A DNA stretch of 64,000 nt from an uncultured Clostridia bacterium (GTDB lineage Bacteria; Bacillota; Clostridia; Christensenellales; Aristaeellaceae): positions 1 to 64,000 of the forward strand of contig CAMVHE010000008.1 of the NCBI GenBank assembly GCA_947167215.1, read 5' to 3'. The translations under genes were made by a program, and so were the position numbers. Below, one piece after another: positions 1-7,590 of the stretch. The notes beneath the pieces were generated by a model that worked only from the letters and a program-made list of their open reading frames with translations, had not been told where the DNA came from and did no database searches. Position 1 is the first letter of the stretch; each line of letters starts with the position of its first letter.

Positions 1-148
1 TTTCATCATAACGCATGGCCTGAGCCTCACCGAAGGTGGAGAGCACCATCGTGATGGCTGCGGTCAGCGTGGTTTTGCCGTGGTCAACGTGACCGATTGT
101 TCCGATGTTTACGTGCGGCTTTTTCCGCTCGAATTTTTGCTTTGCCAT
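1..148 (-). CDS. tuf: Elongation factor Tu, N-terminal fragment (cut by window edge)
   Basis: The first 49 codons of EF-Tu, the GTPase that delivers aminoacyl-tRNA to the ribosome. The start ATG is at 146-148 and the reading begins [20 protein letters not shown], followed by the P-loop region [12 protein letters not shown]. The rest of the gene lies outside the window. It follows fusA by 45 bases on the same strand, so it is the last visible gene of the str operon. A ribosome binding site (GGAGGATTATAAAATGGC on the minus strand) supports the start. Confidence 0.97.
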   Translation of the reverse strand, partial: MAKQKFERKKPHVNIGTIGHVDHGKTTLTAAITMVLSTFGEAQAMRYDE

Positions 149-193
149 TTTATAATCCTCCAGTTTGCCGGATTCCCGGCAAATGCTTAAATG

Positions 194-2263
194 TTAATGA
201 GTGCCACAAACCTTTTCCTGAATGGACTTGGGAACAGGCTCATAGTGTTCGGGCTGCATGCTGTATACGCCGCGTCCCTGGGTCCTGGAACGAAGGGCCG
301 TTGCATAGCCAAACATTTCAGACAGCGGTACCATTGCATGAATTTCCTGGGCAGTGCCATTGGCATCCATACCCTCAATGCGGCCGCGGCGGGAATTCAG
401 GTCGCCGATAACGTCGCCCATGTACTCCTCCGGCACCGTGACGTCCACCTTCATGATCGGCTCAAGCAGCACGGGATCGGCTTTGGCCAGAGCAGCCTTG
501 AAAGCCATGGATCCTGCAATCTTGAAAGCGACTTCAGAAGAGTCAACCTCATGATAGGAACCGTCATATACGGAAACATGGAAGTCCACGACCTCATATC
601 CGCCCAGCAGGCCGTTCTTGGCAGCCTCGCGGATACCGGCGTCGATCGGAGCAATGAATTCCTTCGGAATGGAACCGCCAACGGTATCGTTGCTGAAGGA
701 ATAGCCTGCACCGGGCTCCACCGGAGAAATCTCGATCCAGCAGTCACCGTACTGGCCGTTACCACCGGTCTGACGGACATAACGTCCTTCAGCCTTGGCA
801 GCCTTGCGGATGGTCTCACGGTATGCCACCTGCGGTGCGCCTACCGTTGCTTCCACCTTGAACTCACGCAGCAGGCGGTCGACGATGATTTCCAGATGCA
901 GCTCGCCCATGCCCGCGATGATGGTCTGTCCGGTTTCCTGGTTGGTATAGGTCTTGAAGGTCGGGTCTTCTTCTGCCAGACGCAGAAGTGCCAGCACCAT
1001 CTTTTCCTGACCAGCCTTGGTCTTGGGCTCGATGGCCACCTGAATAACAGGCTCCGGGAATTCCATCTTCTCAAGGATGATGGGATGCTTGTCATCGCAC
1101 AGGGAATCACCGGTAGTGGTGTCCTTGAAACCGACTACGCCGCAGATATCGCCGGCATAGATCTCGTCAATTTCCTTCCGCTCATTGGCATGCATCTGCA
1201 GAATACGGCCGATGCGCTCCCGCTTGCCCTTGGTGCTGTTGTAAACATAGGAGCCGGAGCCAATATGTCCGGAATACACGCGGACAAAGGAAAGCTTGCC
1301 TACGAAAGGATCTGTCATGATCTTGAAAGCCAGTGCGGAGAACGGAGCGCTGTCGCTCGCCTCACGGGTGATTTCCTCTTCGGTGTGGGGATCAATTCCC
1401 TTGACCGGCGGGATGTCCACCGGGCTCGGCATGTAGTCAACAATCGCATCCAGCAGGAGCTGTACGCCCTTGTTGCGGTAGGAAGTACCGCAGAGCATGC
1501 CGTAGAAACTGCAGTCGATGGTGCCCTTGCGGATAGCTGCCTTGACTTCTTCAATAGTCGGCTCTTCGCCTTCCATGAACTTCTCCATGATGGTATCGTC
1601 GATGTCTGCCAGAGCTTCGATGAGCTCATCGTGGTAGAGCTGGGCTTCTTCCATCATGTCGGCAGGAATCTCCTCATCCCGGTAATCCTTGCCCATGTCA
1701 TCATAGTAGACCTCAGCACGCATGGTGACCAGGTCAATGATGCCGCGGAAGGAAGCTTCGGCTCCGATCGGGATCTGGAGAGGATGTGCATTGGCATGCA
1801 GACGCTCATGCAGCTGATCCTTCACGCGGAAGAAATCTGCACCAACAATGTCCATCTTATTGATGTACGCGATCCGGGGAACCTGATAGTGTTCCGCCTG
1901 ACGCCATACGGTTTCAGACTGGGGTTCTACACCGCCCTTGGCAGCGAACACCGCAACTGCGCCGTCAAGAACGCGCAGGGAGCGTTCCACTTCGACCGTG
2001 AAGTCGACGTGGCCGGGGGTGTCAATGATATTGATGCGATGGTCTTTCCAGTAGCAGGTAGTGGCAGCAGAGGTAATCGTGATGCCGCGTTCCTGTTCCT
2101 GTACCATCCAGTCCATGGTGGCAGCGCCTTCATGAACTTCGCCAAGTTTATGGGTTTTGCCAGTGTAATAAAGAATACGTTCCGTCGTCGTCGTCTTGCC
2201 AGCGTCGATATGCGCCATAATGCCAATATTACGGACCATGTTCAAAGCATGGGTTCTAGGCAT
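194..2263 (-). CDS. fusA: Elongation factor G
   Basis: 689-residue translational GTPase that drives ribosomal translocation. The start at 2263 ([20 protein letters not shown]) is preceded by AAGGAG and gives the usual EF-G N-terminus; a longer in-frame extension lacks family support. The P-loop ([15 protein letters not shown]), switch II (DTPGHVDF) and guanine-specificity motif (NKMD) are all present, and the length is normal. It lies 57 bases after rpsG and just before tuf, the standard str operon order. Nothing suggests a second-copy or fusidic-resistance paralogue. Confidence 0.98.
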   Translation of the reverse strand: MPRTHALNMVRNIGIMAHIDAGKTTTTERILYYTGKTHKLGEVHEGAATMDWMVQEQERGITITSAATTCYWKDHRINIIDTPGHVDFTVEVERSLRVLDGAVAVFAAKGGVEPQSETVWRQAEHYQVPRIAYINKMDIVGADFFRVKDQLHERLHANAHPLQIPIGAEASFRGIIDLVTMRAEVYYDDMGKDYRDEEIPADMMEEAQLYHDELIEALADIDDTIMEKFMEGEEPTIEEVKAAIRKGTIDCSFYGMLCGTSYRNKGVQLLLDAIVDYMPSPVDIPPVKGIDPHTEEEITREASDSAPFSALAFKIMTDPFVGKLSFVRVYSGHIGSGSYVYNSTKGKRERIGRILQMHANERKEIDEIYAGDICGVVGFKDTTTGDSLCDDKHPIILEKMEFPEPVIQVAIEPKTKAGQEKMVLALLRLAEEDPTFKTYTNQETGQTIIAGMGELHLEIIVDRLLREFKVEATVGAPQVAYRETIRKAAKAEGRYVRQTGGNGQYGDCWIEISPVEPGAGYSFSNDTVGGSIPKEFIAPIDAGIREAAKNGLLGGYEVVDFHVSVYDGSYHEVDSSEVAFKIAGSMAFKAALAKADPVLLEPIMKVDVTVPEEYMGDVIGDLNSRRGRIEGMDANGTAQEIHAMVPLSEMFGYATALRSRTQGRGVYSMQPEHYEPVPKSIQEKVCGTH

Positions 2264-2320
2264 ATTTTTTTCTCCTTTTTCAACAGCAACCGCGGCCGGA
2301 TCGGCCGCGGCAGCTTCCAA

Positions 2321-2791
2321 TTACCAACGATAATGTGCGAAAGCCTTGTTGGATTCTGCCATACGATGCATTTCTTCCTTGCGCTTTACGGCAGCACCAG
2401 CGTTATTGCTTGCGTCAATGATCTCTGCACACAGGCGTTCCGCCATGGTCTTCTCGCCGCGCTTGCGGGAGAAATCCACCAGCCAGCGCAGTGCCAGGGT
2501 CTGACGGCGCTCGGGGCGGATCTCAATCGGGACCTGATAGGTCGCGCCGCCTACACGGCGGGCCTTGACTTCGAGGCTCGGCAGAATGTTCTGCAGAGCG
2601 TCATTGAAGACTTCCATGGCTTCCTTGCCAGTCTTGGCAGCAACCATATCAAAAGCCTGATAGCAGACGGTCTGCGCGATTCCGCGCTTGCCGTCCAGCA
2701 TGATCTGGTTGATCAGCTTCGTAACGATGGTGTTGCCGTATACGGGATCCGGCAGCACTTCTCTCTTCGGTATAAAACCACGTCTAGGCAT
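2321..2791 (-). CDS. rpsG: 30S ribosomal protein S7
   Basis: 156 residues, the normal length for S7, which nucleates assembly of the 30S head and contacts the E-site tRNA. It begins [20 protein letters not shown] and ends [12 protein letters not shown], both typical. The minus-strand ribosome binding site AGGAGG sits just upstream (CAGGAGGTAAACCCATG). It lies between rpsL and fusA but is separated from rpsL by an unusually long 257-base spacer that may carry a regulatory RNA structure. Confidence 0.98.
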   Translation of the reverse strand: MPRRGFIPKREVLPDPVYGNTIVTKLINQIMLDGKRGIAQTVCYQAFDMVAAKTGKEAMEVFNDALQNILPSLEVKARRVGGATYQVPIEIRPERRQTLALRWLVDFSRKRGEKTMAERLCAEIIDASNNAGAAVKRKEEMHRMAESNKAFAHYRW

Positions 2792-3048
2792 GGGTTTACC
2801 TCCTGATACTCGGTCTAGCGAATTGCTTCGCTTGGTTCAAAAACAGCATGGCCACCTGGCCACAGCGCCGCCGTCTCAGCAAAAACATAAGGCATGCTGT
2901 GGATCTAGCACACGGTCCTGCCCGCGAAAGTCGTTTTCCGCCTGCTGTTCCTGGACAGACAGAACTCTTTCGCTTCGCGACCGGCCACCCAGCTGGGCCG
3001 ACGTATCCTCCGATACTGGGAGGGCGTCACTTAGTTACAAAGCAGATC
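2792..3048 (-). other. Long rpsL-rpsG spacer
   Basis: 257 bases without a credible gene between rpsL and rpsG, where bacterial str operons usually have a short gap. Read on the minus strand it contains several self-complementary stretches, for example TCGCGAAGCGA and a GTGGCCAGGTGGCCA element, and ends in the rpsG ribosome binding site. A structured leader for S7 feedback control is a reasonable guess by analogy with E. coli S7 control of the str operon, but no known element was recognised. Confidence 0.4.
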
Positions 3049-3423
3049 TTACTTCTTGGGACGCTTTGCACCGTACTTGGACCTGGCCTGCATACGCTTG
3101 TCAACGCCGGCAGCATCCAGGGCACCACGGATAATATGATAACGGACACCAGGCAGGTCACGAACACGGCCGCCGCGGATCAGCACGACAGAGTGCTCCT
3201 GCAGGTTGTGGCCGATGCCCGGAATGTAGCATGTACCTTCAATGCCGTTGGTCAGGCGAACACGAGCGATTTTGCGCAGCGCAGAGTTAGGCTTCTTGGG
3301 GGTTGTCGTCTTTACAGACAGGCAAACACCGCGCTTCTGCGGGCATTTTTGCAGGATAGGAGCGGTGGGCTTTGCAGGCGCCGCTTTTCTTCCGTTCCGG
3401 ATCAATTGATTGATCGTTGGCAT
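3049..3423 (-). CDS. rpsL: 30S ribosomal protein S12
   Basis: 124-residue decoding-centre protein. The conserved [12 protein letters not shown] and [12 protein letters not shown] segments are present, including the lysines that mutate to streptomycin resistance in other bacteria; both carry the sensitive-type lysine. It starts at 3423 with a good AGGAGG sequence (TTAGGAGGTGCTTCCATG). It follows the L7Ae-like gene by about 90 bases and belongs to the same transcript. Confidence 0.98.
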   Translation of the reverse strand: MPTINQLIRNGRKAAPAKPTAPILQKCPQKRGVCLSVKTTTPKKPNSALRKIARVRLTNGIEGTCYIPGIGHNLQEHSVVLIRGGRVRDLPGVRYHIIRGALDAAGVDKRMQARSKYGAKRPKK

Positions 3424-3513
3424 GGAAGCACCTCCTAAATTTCTTCATAACAATTGGAACACTTGCTGATTTCTATCATGAACCCGAAATGGGATACATG
3501 CAAAAGGATGCTG

Positions 3514-3759
3514 TTACTTCAGGATTGCTGCGGCGGCTGCCCGGACTGCTATGCCGAAGCCGCGCCCCAGTTCTTCCATCGTCTCTATCTGCGTGCAGGG
3601 GATATTGCGCTCATAGCATCGGTCCACCACACGCTTGGTCAGGATCAGGTCTGCATCGCCGGCTACATAGGCACGTTCCACGCGGCCTTCCTCCAGTGCA
3701 CGGAGCACCTGTTTCGTCCCCACAACAGAGGGTTTTCCCTGCGAAAGCGTACCGGCCAT
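3514..3759 (-). CDS. L7Ae-family ribosome-associated protein (YbxF/RplGB-like)
   Basis: 81-residue small RNA-binding protein of the L7Ae/L30e/Gadd45 family. VVGTKQVLRALEEGRVERAYVAGDAD and the C-terminal GRGFGIAVRAAAAAIL match the B. subtilis YbxF type, which binds kink-turn RNA. I choose the ATG at 3759 (MAGTLSQGKP) because it has AGGAAAGGGTG upstream and matches family length; an ATG 10 codons earlier is weaker. First gene of the str operon, as in B. subtilis. A sigma-A promoter lies about 65 bases upstream. Confidence 0.9.
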   Translation of the reverse strand: MAGTLSQGKPSVVGTKQVLRALEEGRVERAYVAGDADLILTKRVVDRCYERNIPCTQIETMEELGRGFGIAVRAAAAAILK

Positions 3760-3825
3760 GTCAATCACCCTTTCCTGATGCCTTTCCATACGTTCCCTAC
3801 GGACGTTTGGACAGCAAACGCCGAT

Positions 3826-3854
3826 ATCTTACCATTTTGCCATTTTCTTGTCAA
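3826..3854 (-). promoter_or_regulatory. Promoter of the str operon
   Basis: Read on the minus strand: TTGACA, a 17-base spacer, then TAAGAT. This is a near-consensus sigma-A promoter about 67 bases upstream of the L7Ae-like gene. No rpoB or rpoC gene lies upstream in this window, so the operon appears to start here. Confidence 0.8.
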
Positions 3855-4028
3855 CCCTAATTTTTCCAAAGATAGCAGACCTTTTCTGTGCTATTTTCCC
3901 TCATGTTTTCCACCTTTTCCGGGCTTCTGCGGGGAAAGGGCGAGGGGGACAGCCGAATGCACCGGAAAGGGGATCCCCTTCCGCTGTTTTTCGCTTTCAG
4001 GAAAAGCTTTTTCCTGCCCGGCAGCCGG

Positions 4029-4057
4029 TTGCCGGCGGCTCCCTCCTGTGGTACAGT
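4029..4057 (+). promoter_or_regulatory. Probable promoter of the ammonia-lyase gene
   Basis: TTGCCG at 4029-4034, a 17-base spacer and TACAGT at 4052-4057, about 30 bases before the gene start at 4088. A plausible sigma-A promoter with an imperfect -35 box. The 328-base gap between the two divergent genes (3760-4087) thus carries one promoter in each direction. Confidence 0.55.
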
Positions 4058-4087
4058 GAGCCCATGGATTTTCTACGGAGGTATGCC

Positions 4088-5278
4088 ATGATTGCAATGA
4101 CCGTTTCTCCTCACCGTCCCTGTCCGGACTCCCTGCTCCTTCCCTTTTCACCCTCCGCCGGCCTGCAGGCCCGGGAATTTCACCGGGGTATCCCCGGCTA
4201 TGCGCCCACGGCACTCCATTCCCTGCCCGGACTGGCGGATGCCGCCGGCATTCAGGGCATTTATGTCAAGGATGAAAGCACCCGTTTCCGCCTGAATTCC
4301 TTCAAGTCCCTCGGCGCCACTTTCGCGGTGGCCTGTCTTCTGAAGAAGCGTCTCGGCCTGCCGTCCCTTTCCTACGAAAGCCTGGTTTCCGCCGAAGTCC
4401 AGCCGCTGCTGAGCGGCCTTACGCTCATTACCGCAACCGATGGCAATCACGGCCGGGGCGTGGCATTCACGGCAAAGGCGCTCGGCATGCATGCCGTGGT
4501 CTACCTGCCCCGCGGCACCGTTCCCGAACGCCTTCAGAACATCCGCGCCCTCGGTGCAGATGCCTCCATCCTGGATCTTTCCTATGATGAATGCGTGGAA
4601 AAGGCCGCACAGGATGCCCGGGATCACGGGTGGCTGCTGATCCAGGACACTTCCTTTGACGGTTATGAAGAGGTTCCCCGGCTCATCATGCAGGGCTATA
4701 CCACCATCGGCGCGGAAATTCTCTCCCAGCTCGGCGATATCTGCCCCACCCATATTTTCCTGCAGGCCGGCGTGGGCTCCATGGCCGCAGCAATGACCGC
4801 TTTTTTCCACCAGGCCTTTCCCGGCCGGGAACCGGTCATCGTCATTGTGGAACCGGAAAAGGCGGACTGCCTGTTTCAGACCGCAAAGGCCAATGACGGC
4901 TCCCTGCACTGCATTACCAGCGAGATGAATACCATCATGGCCGGTCTTGCATGCGGGGTTCCCTGCAGCATTGCCGCAGATATTCTTCTTTCCCATGCAG
5001 ACTATTTTGCCGCTATTCCGGACGGCATTGCAGCCACGGGCATGCGTATCCTGGCGAATCCCCTGCCCGGCGATCCATCCATCGTTTCCGGGGAAAGCGG
5101 AGCCTCCGCCTTTGGAACCCTCATGGCTCTGCTCAGAAATACCGATCCGCATTCCATCCGGCTCCGGAATATGCTGGGTCTTTCTTCCGGCAGCCGGGTT
5201 CTGGTCCTCTCCACCGAAGGCGCAACGGACCGGGAGAATTACCGGCGGATTCTCTGGGATGGCGCCTTTCCCGGCTGA
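4088..5278 (+). CDS. dpaL: Diaminopropionate ammonia-lyase (PLP enzyme)
   Basis: 396-residue fold-type II PLP enzyme that splits 2,3-diaminopropionate into pyruvate and two ammonia. The PLP-lysine motif is RLNSFKSLGA, and TATDGNHGRGVAF gives the Asn/Gly phosphate-side loop; VGSMAAA and SGESGASAFG match the DpaL/YgeX subgroup better than threonine dehydratase. The start at 4088 is chosen for its ACGGAGG site eight bases upstream; a longer upstream reading is rejected as it lacks homology. Single gene with its own promoter and terminator. Substrate is assigned from family similarity only. Confidence 0.85.
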   Translation: MIAMTVSPHRPCPDSLLLPFSPSAGLQAREFHRGIPGYAPTALHSLPGLADAAGIQGIYVKDESTRFRLNSFKSLGATFAVACLLKKRLGLPSLSYESLVSAEVQPLLSGLTLITATDGNHGRGVAFTAKALGMHAVVYLPRGTVPERLQNIRALGADASILDLSYDECVEKAAQDARDHGWLLIQDTSFDGYEEVPRLIMQGYTTIGAEILSQLGDICPTHIFLQAGVGSMAAAMTAFFHQAFPGREPVIVIVEPEKADCLFQTAKANDGSLHCITSEMNTIMAGLACGVPCSIAADILLSHADYFAAIPDGIAATGMRILANPLPGDPSIVSGESGASAFGTLMALLRNTDPHSIRLRNMLGLSSGSRVLVLSTEGATDRENYRRILWDGAFPG

Positions 5279-5349
5279 TGTCCGGAATGCGCCGTTTCCC
5301 AGTCCCTTCCTTTCCGGACGCCTATCATTGTTTTCCCTGTTGCAGACAG

Positions 5350-5386
5350 GCAAAGCGGATTCACCGGAATCCGCTTTGCTTTTTTT
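5350..5386 (+). terminator. Rho-independent terminator after dpaL
   Basis: Perfect 12-base inverted repeat GCAAAGCGGATT / AATCCGCTTTGC with a 6-base loop, followed by a run of seven T. It lies 72 bases after the dpaL stop. Confidence 0.92.
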
Positions 5387-5465
5387 CATTTTCTGTGCAT
5401 TTTTTTCGGAACGAATGTTTATTATGCGGAGCTTCCCGGTCCGTTCCAAACCAGAGGGGACGTCG

Positions 5466-6182
5466 TCACCCTTCCGCCGGCCTTCCTTTTCCAGGCTGTC
5501 TTCGGCTGATCACATACTCTGCCAGTGCACCGCATACCAGCCCTGAAACATGGGCAATGATCGTAAAAGCGTTGGGCATGATCAGGAACGTCGTGGAAAT
5601 AAAGTAAACGATCAGATAACCCGCGGCGGCTCTGCCTAATTCCTTCCTGCAATAGGTTCTGTCCTGGAGGCATTTTGTCAGAATCATGCCCATCACGGAT
5701 GCAATCCATCCGGATGCGCCCATGCTGATCTTGTATTCACTTCCCAGAAATCCAAAGTACAGCAGGTCCGCTATCAGGCAATTTAACGCAGTCAGTACCA
5801 GAAACAGCAGGATCATTTTCGGCGTGCCGTATTTTCTTTCGATATGGTTTCCGGCAATAAACAATGCAATCAGGTTCATGATAATATGCGCAATATGAGC
5901 GTGTGTGACCACAACGGTATATATTCTCCACAGCTGGCCTGAAAGAACTTCCTTGTAGCCGTGCCCCAGCAGATCATTCAGATGACCTCCCCAGATTCCT
6001 ATGCATTTGAAGATGAATATGTCATCCTGCGTTATCTCTTCACCGTTCTCCTGATAATCATGGATCAGGCTTTCAGCCGTCGATCCCGTATCCGGCGATA
6101 CCACAAATATATTGAGTATGTATACGATGATGGCGAGCAGAATGACGATATTCGTGAATGTCACGATGCTTTTTCTTTTCAT
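5466..6182 (-). CDS. Rhomboid-family intramembrane serine protease
   Basis: 238-residue multi-pass membrane protein. The rhomboid catalytic features are present: H94...H99...N103 in the second core helix, the GASG motif with Ser157, and His211 in a later helix. A first hydrophobic helix (residues 8-28) precedes an extracytoplasmic loop with Trp64 and Trp85. It would cleave membrane-anchored substrates; the substrate is unknown. It lies just beyond the terminator of the RiPP locus, on the same strand, so a link to that locus is possible but unproven. SD AAAGGA precedes the ATG. Confidence 0.85.
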   Translation of the reverse strand: MKRKSIVTFTNIVILLAIIVYILNIFVVSPDTGSTAESLIHDYQENGEEITQDDIFIFKCIGIWGGHLNDLLGHGYKEVLSGQLWRIYTVVVTHAHIAHIIMNLIALFIAGNHIERKYGTPKMILLFLVLTALNCLIADLLYFGFLGSEYKISMGASGWIASVMGMILTKCLQDRTYCRKELGRAAAGYLIVYFISTTFLIMPNAFTIIAHVSGLVCGALAEYVISRRQPGKGRPAEG

Positions 6183-6297
6183 TCTTTCACAATCCTTTCT
6201 TTTCCTGCATCAGCAATATCCCTGCCGGGAAAAGCTTCGATGGAAACAGGGGACCCTGCCGTCTTTTCACGGGAATCCGGAATAATGCCGCAGACGC

Positions 6298-6329
6298 AAA
6301 AAGAGGCAGCACGCAAAATGTGCTGTCTC
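6298..6329 (-). terminator. Terminator closing the RiPP biosynthetic operon
   Basis: On the minus strand GAGACAGCAC, a 7-base loop, GTGCTGCCTC (one mismatch) and then TTTTT. It comes after the radical SAM gene and a short in-frame extension, and before the rhomboid gene. Confidence 0.85.
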
Positions 6330-6336
6330 CTTTGAT

Positions 6337-6453
6337 TCATAGGATTTCCAGCTTCCTCACCAAATGACAGAGGTTTTCGGAAAACACCTTTATTTTTCCT
6401 GTTAAGGGATTCAGAGGAAAAACGCCATGCCCGTTATCCTTCAGATATCTCAT
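6337..6453 (-). CDS. Possible 38-residue small protein or in-frame tail of the radical SAM gene
   Basis: After the TAG that ends the radical SAM gene (6520-6522) the same reading frame stays open for 60 more codons and ends with TGA at 6337. Within it an ATG at 6453 would start a 38-residue protein, MRYLKDNGHGVFPLNPLTGK and onward. No clear ribosome binding site precedes this ATG. The stretch looks protein-like, with balanced composition. It may be a separate small gene, a former C-terminal domain cut off by a TAG mutation, or chance. Family not recognised. Confidence 0.3.
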   Translation of the reverse strand: MRYLKDNGHGVFPLNPLTGKIKVFSENLCHLVRKLEIL

Positions 6454-6519
6454 GGCCTCATTTCCATCATCCGGACACGGGCATGTCTGCCATCGGAGAA
6501 CAGCAGGCTTTACGCCAGT

Positions 6520-7533
6520 CTATCTCAAAACATATTCATTCAGCTTCCAGGCCGTACACGGTTCATGTCCCTTGTAAATGCCACCATACATTTTATCCGT
6601 GATGGCAATGCACGGCCTGCAGTATTTCTGCAGGCTGCACCCGCTGCACGGTTCCCGCAGATCCTCTTCAAAATGCCGGATTTTCTGGATCAGTTCGGAT
6701 TTTTCAAGATATTCATCCAGGCTGCTGAAATCTTCGTAATAATCGAGATGTCTGCAGGGAGAATAATGGCCTTCCGTATTTACGCTGTAGATGTAAATTC
6801 CGGCTCCGCATCCCCGCGTAGGTCCCGAATTGAAATTTCCAATCCATCCGTAGTTGTAAACCAGTGCACGGAGCGGAGAAAAGCAGGCTTCCGGGACAAT
6901 GTCTACCTTGCCATGATATGCATGGATAAAGTCGGATATCTGCTTCATCTGCTCCCCGGAAGGATAGCTGGACAGACAGTCCTTGGCATCCGGTTTGAAC
7001 ATGATGATATCAACCGTCTGAATGTTGTATTTTTCTGCCAATGCAACAATGTTCGGAAAATCATCCGTATTATTCGAATGCATAACCCAGTTGATGTAGC
7101 TGTTCGGGAAATGGTTCTCGCTGAGTACCTGCAGGCCATTGATCGCATATTGATACCCGTCCCTCGTAAGGGCATTGATTTCCTCCGTTGAACCGTTTAA
7201 GGAAATGCAGATGCCGGTCACGCCGGCGTCCACCAGCTTTTTCAGCACTTCACTGTCAAAATGCCATCCCGAGAGAGCTACATTGACATTCTCGACTTTC
7301 CCTGCGGCATATTCGATAAGCTCATACAGATATGGATAGCAGAGGGTCTCCCCGCCGCTCAGGCTTACCGTGATTGCCCCATGGTCTGCAGCTTCCCTGA
7401 TGCGCGCTTTTGCCACTTCCGGATCAATATGCTTTCCGCCTTCCAGATGGCAGTAACACTGCGGGCACCGCAAGGGGCAGCTGTTTGTCAGTTCCACATT
7501 GATGCTTACAATCTGATTATCTTTCACGTCCAT
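6520..7533 (-). CDS. Radical SAM / SPASM-domain peptide maturase
   Basis: 337-residue radical SAM enzyme. CxxxCxxC (C19, C23, C26) binds the catalytic 4Fe-4S cluster, and LSGGETL is the SAM-binding motif. The C-terminal part carries a SPASM-like Cys set (GCGAG, SPCRHLDY, CSGCSLQKYCRPC, EPC), which holds auxiliary iron-sulfur clusters in peptide-modifying enzymes. The start at 7533 has AAGGAA upstream. It is 57 bases after the YcaO gene and last in the operon with the Nif11-type precursors, so a role in modifying their cores is likely. The chemistry (crosslink, epimerisation or other) cannot be told. Confidence 0.85.
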   Translation of the reverse strand: MDVKDNQIVSINVELTNSCPLRCPQCYCHLEGGKHIDPEVAKARIREAADHGAITVSLSGGETLCYPYLYELIEYAAGKVENVNVALSGWHFDSEVLKKLVDAGVTGICISLNGSTEEINALTRDGYQYAINGLQVLSENHFPNSYINWVMHSNNTDDFPNIVALAEKYNIQTVDIIMFKPDAKDCLSSYPSGEQMKQISDFIHAYHGKVDIVPEACFSPLRALVYNYGWIGNFNSGPTRGCGAGIYIYSVNTEGHYSPCRHLDYYEDFSSLDEYLEKSELIQKIRHFEEDLREPCSGCSLQKYCRPCIAITDKMYGGIYKGHEPCTAWKLNEYVLR

Positions 7534-7590
7534 AACCGATTCCTTCCGATATCTTGCCGTCCCCCGGTACATGCGGGTCCGCGAAATGGA

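Noticed and set aside
191-2806. 871-codon open frame on the plus strand opposite fusA and rpsG
   Set aside because: It is the antisense shadow of two highly conserved genes; composition is typical of a reverse frame and no ribosome binding site is present.
4088-5278. Threonine dehydratase or tryptophan synthase beta assignment
   Set aside because: PLP motif RLNSFKSLGA and the C-terminal SGESGASAFG fit diaminopropionate ammonia-lyase better; no ACT domain.
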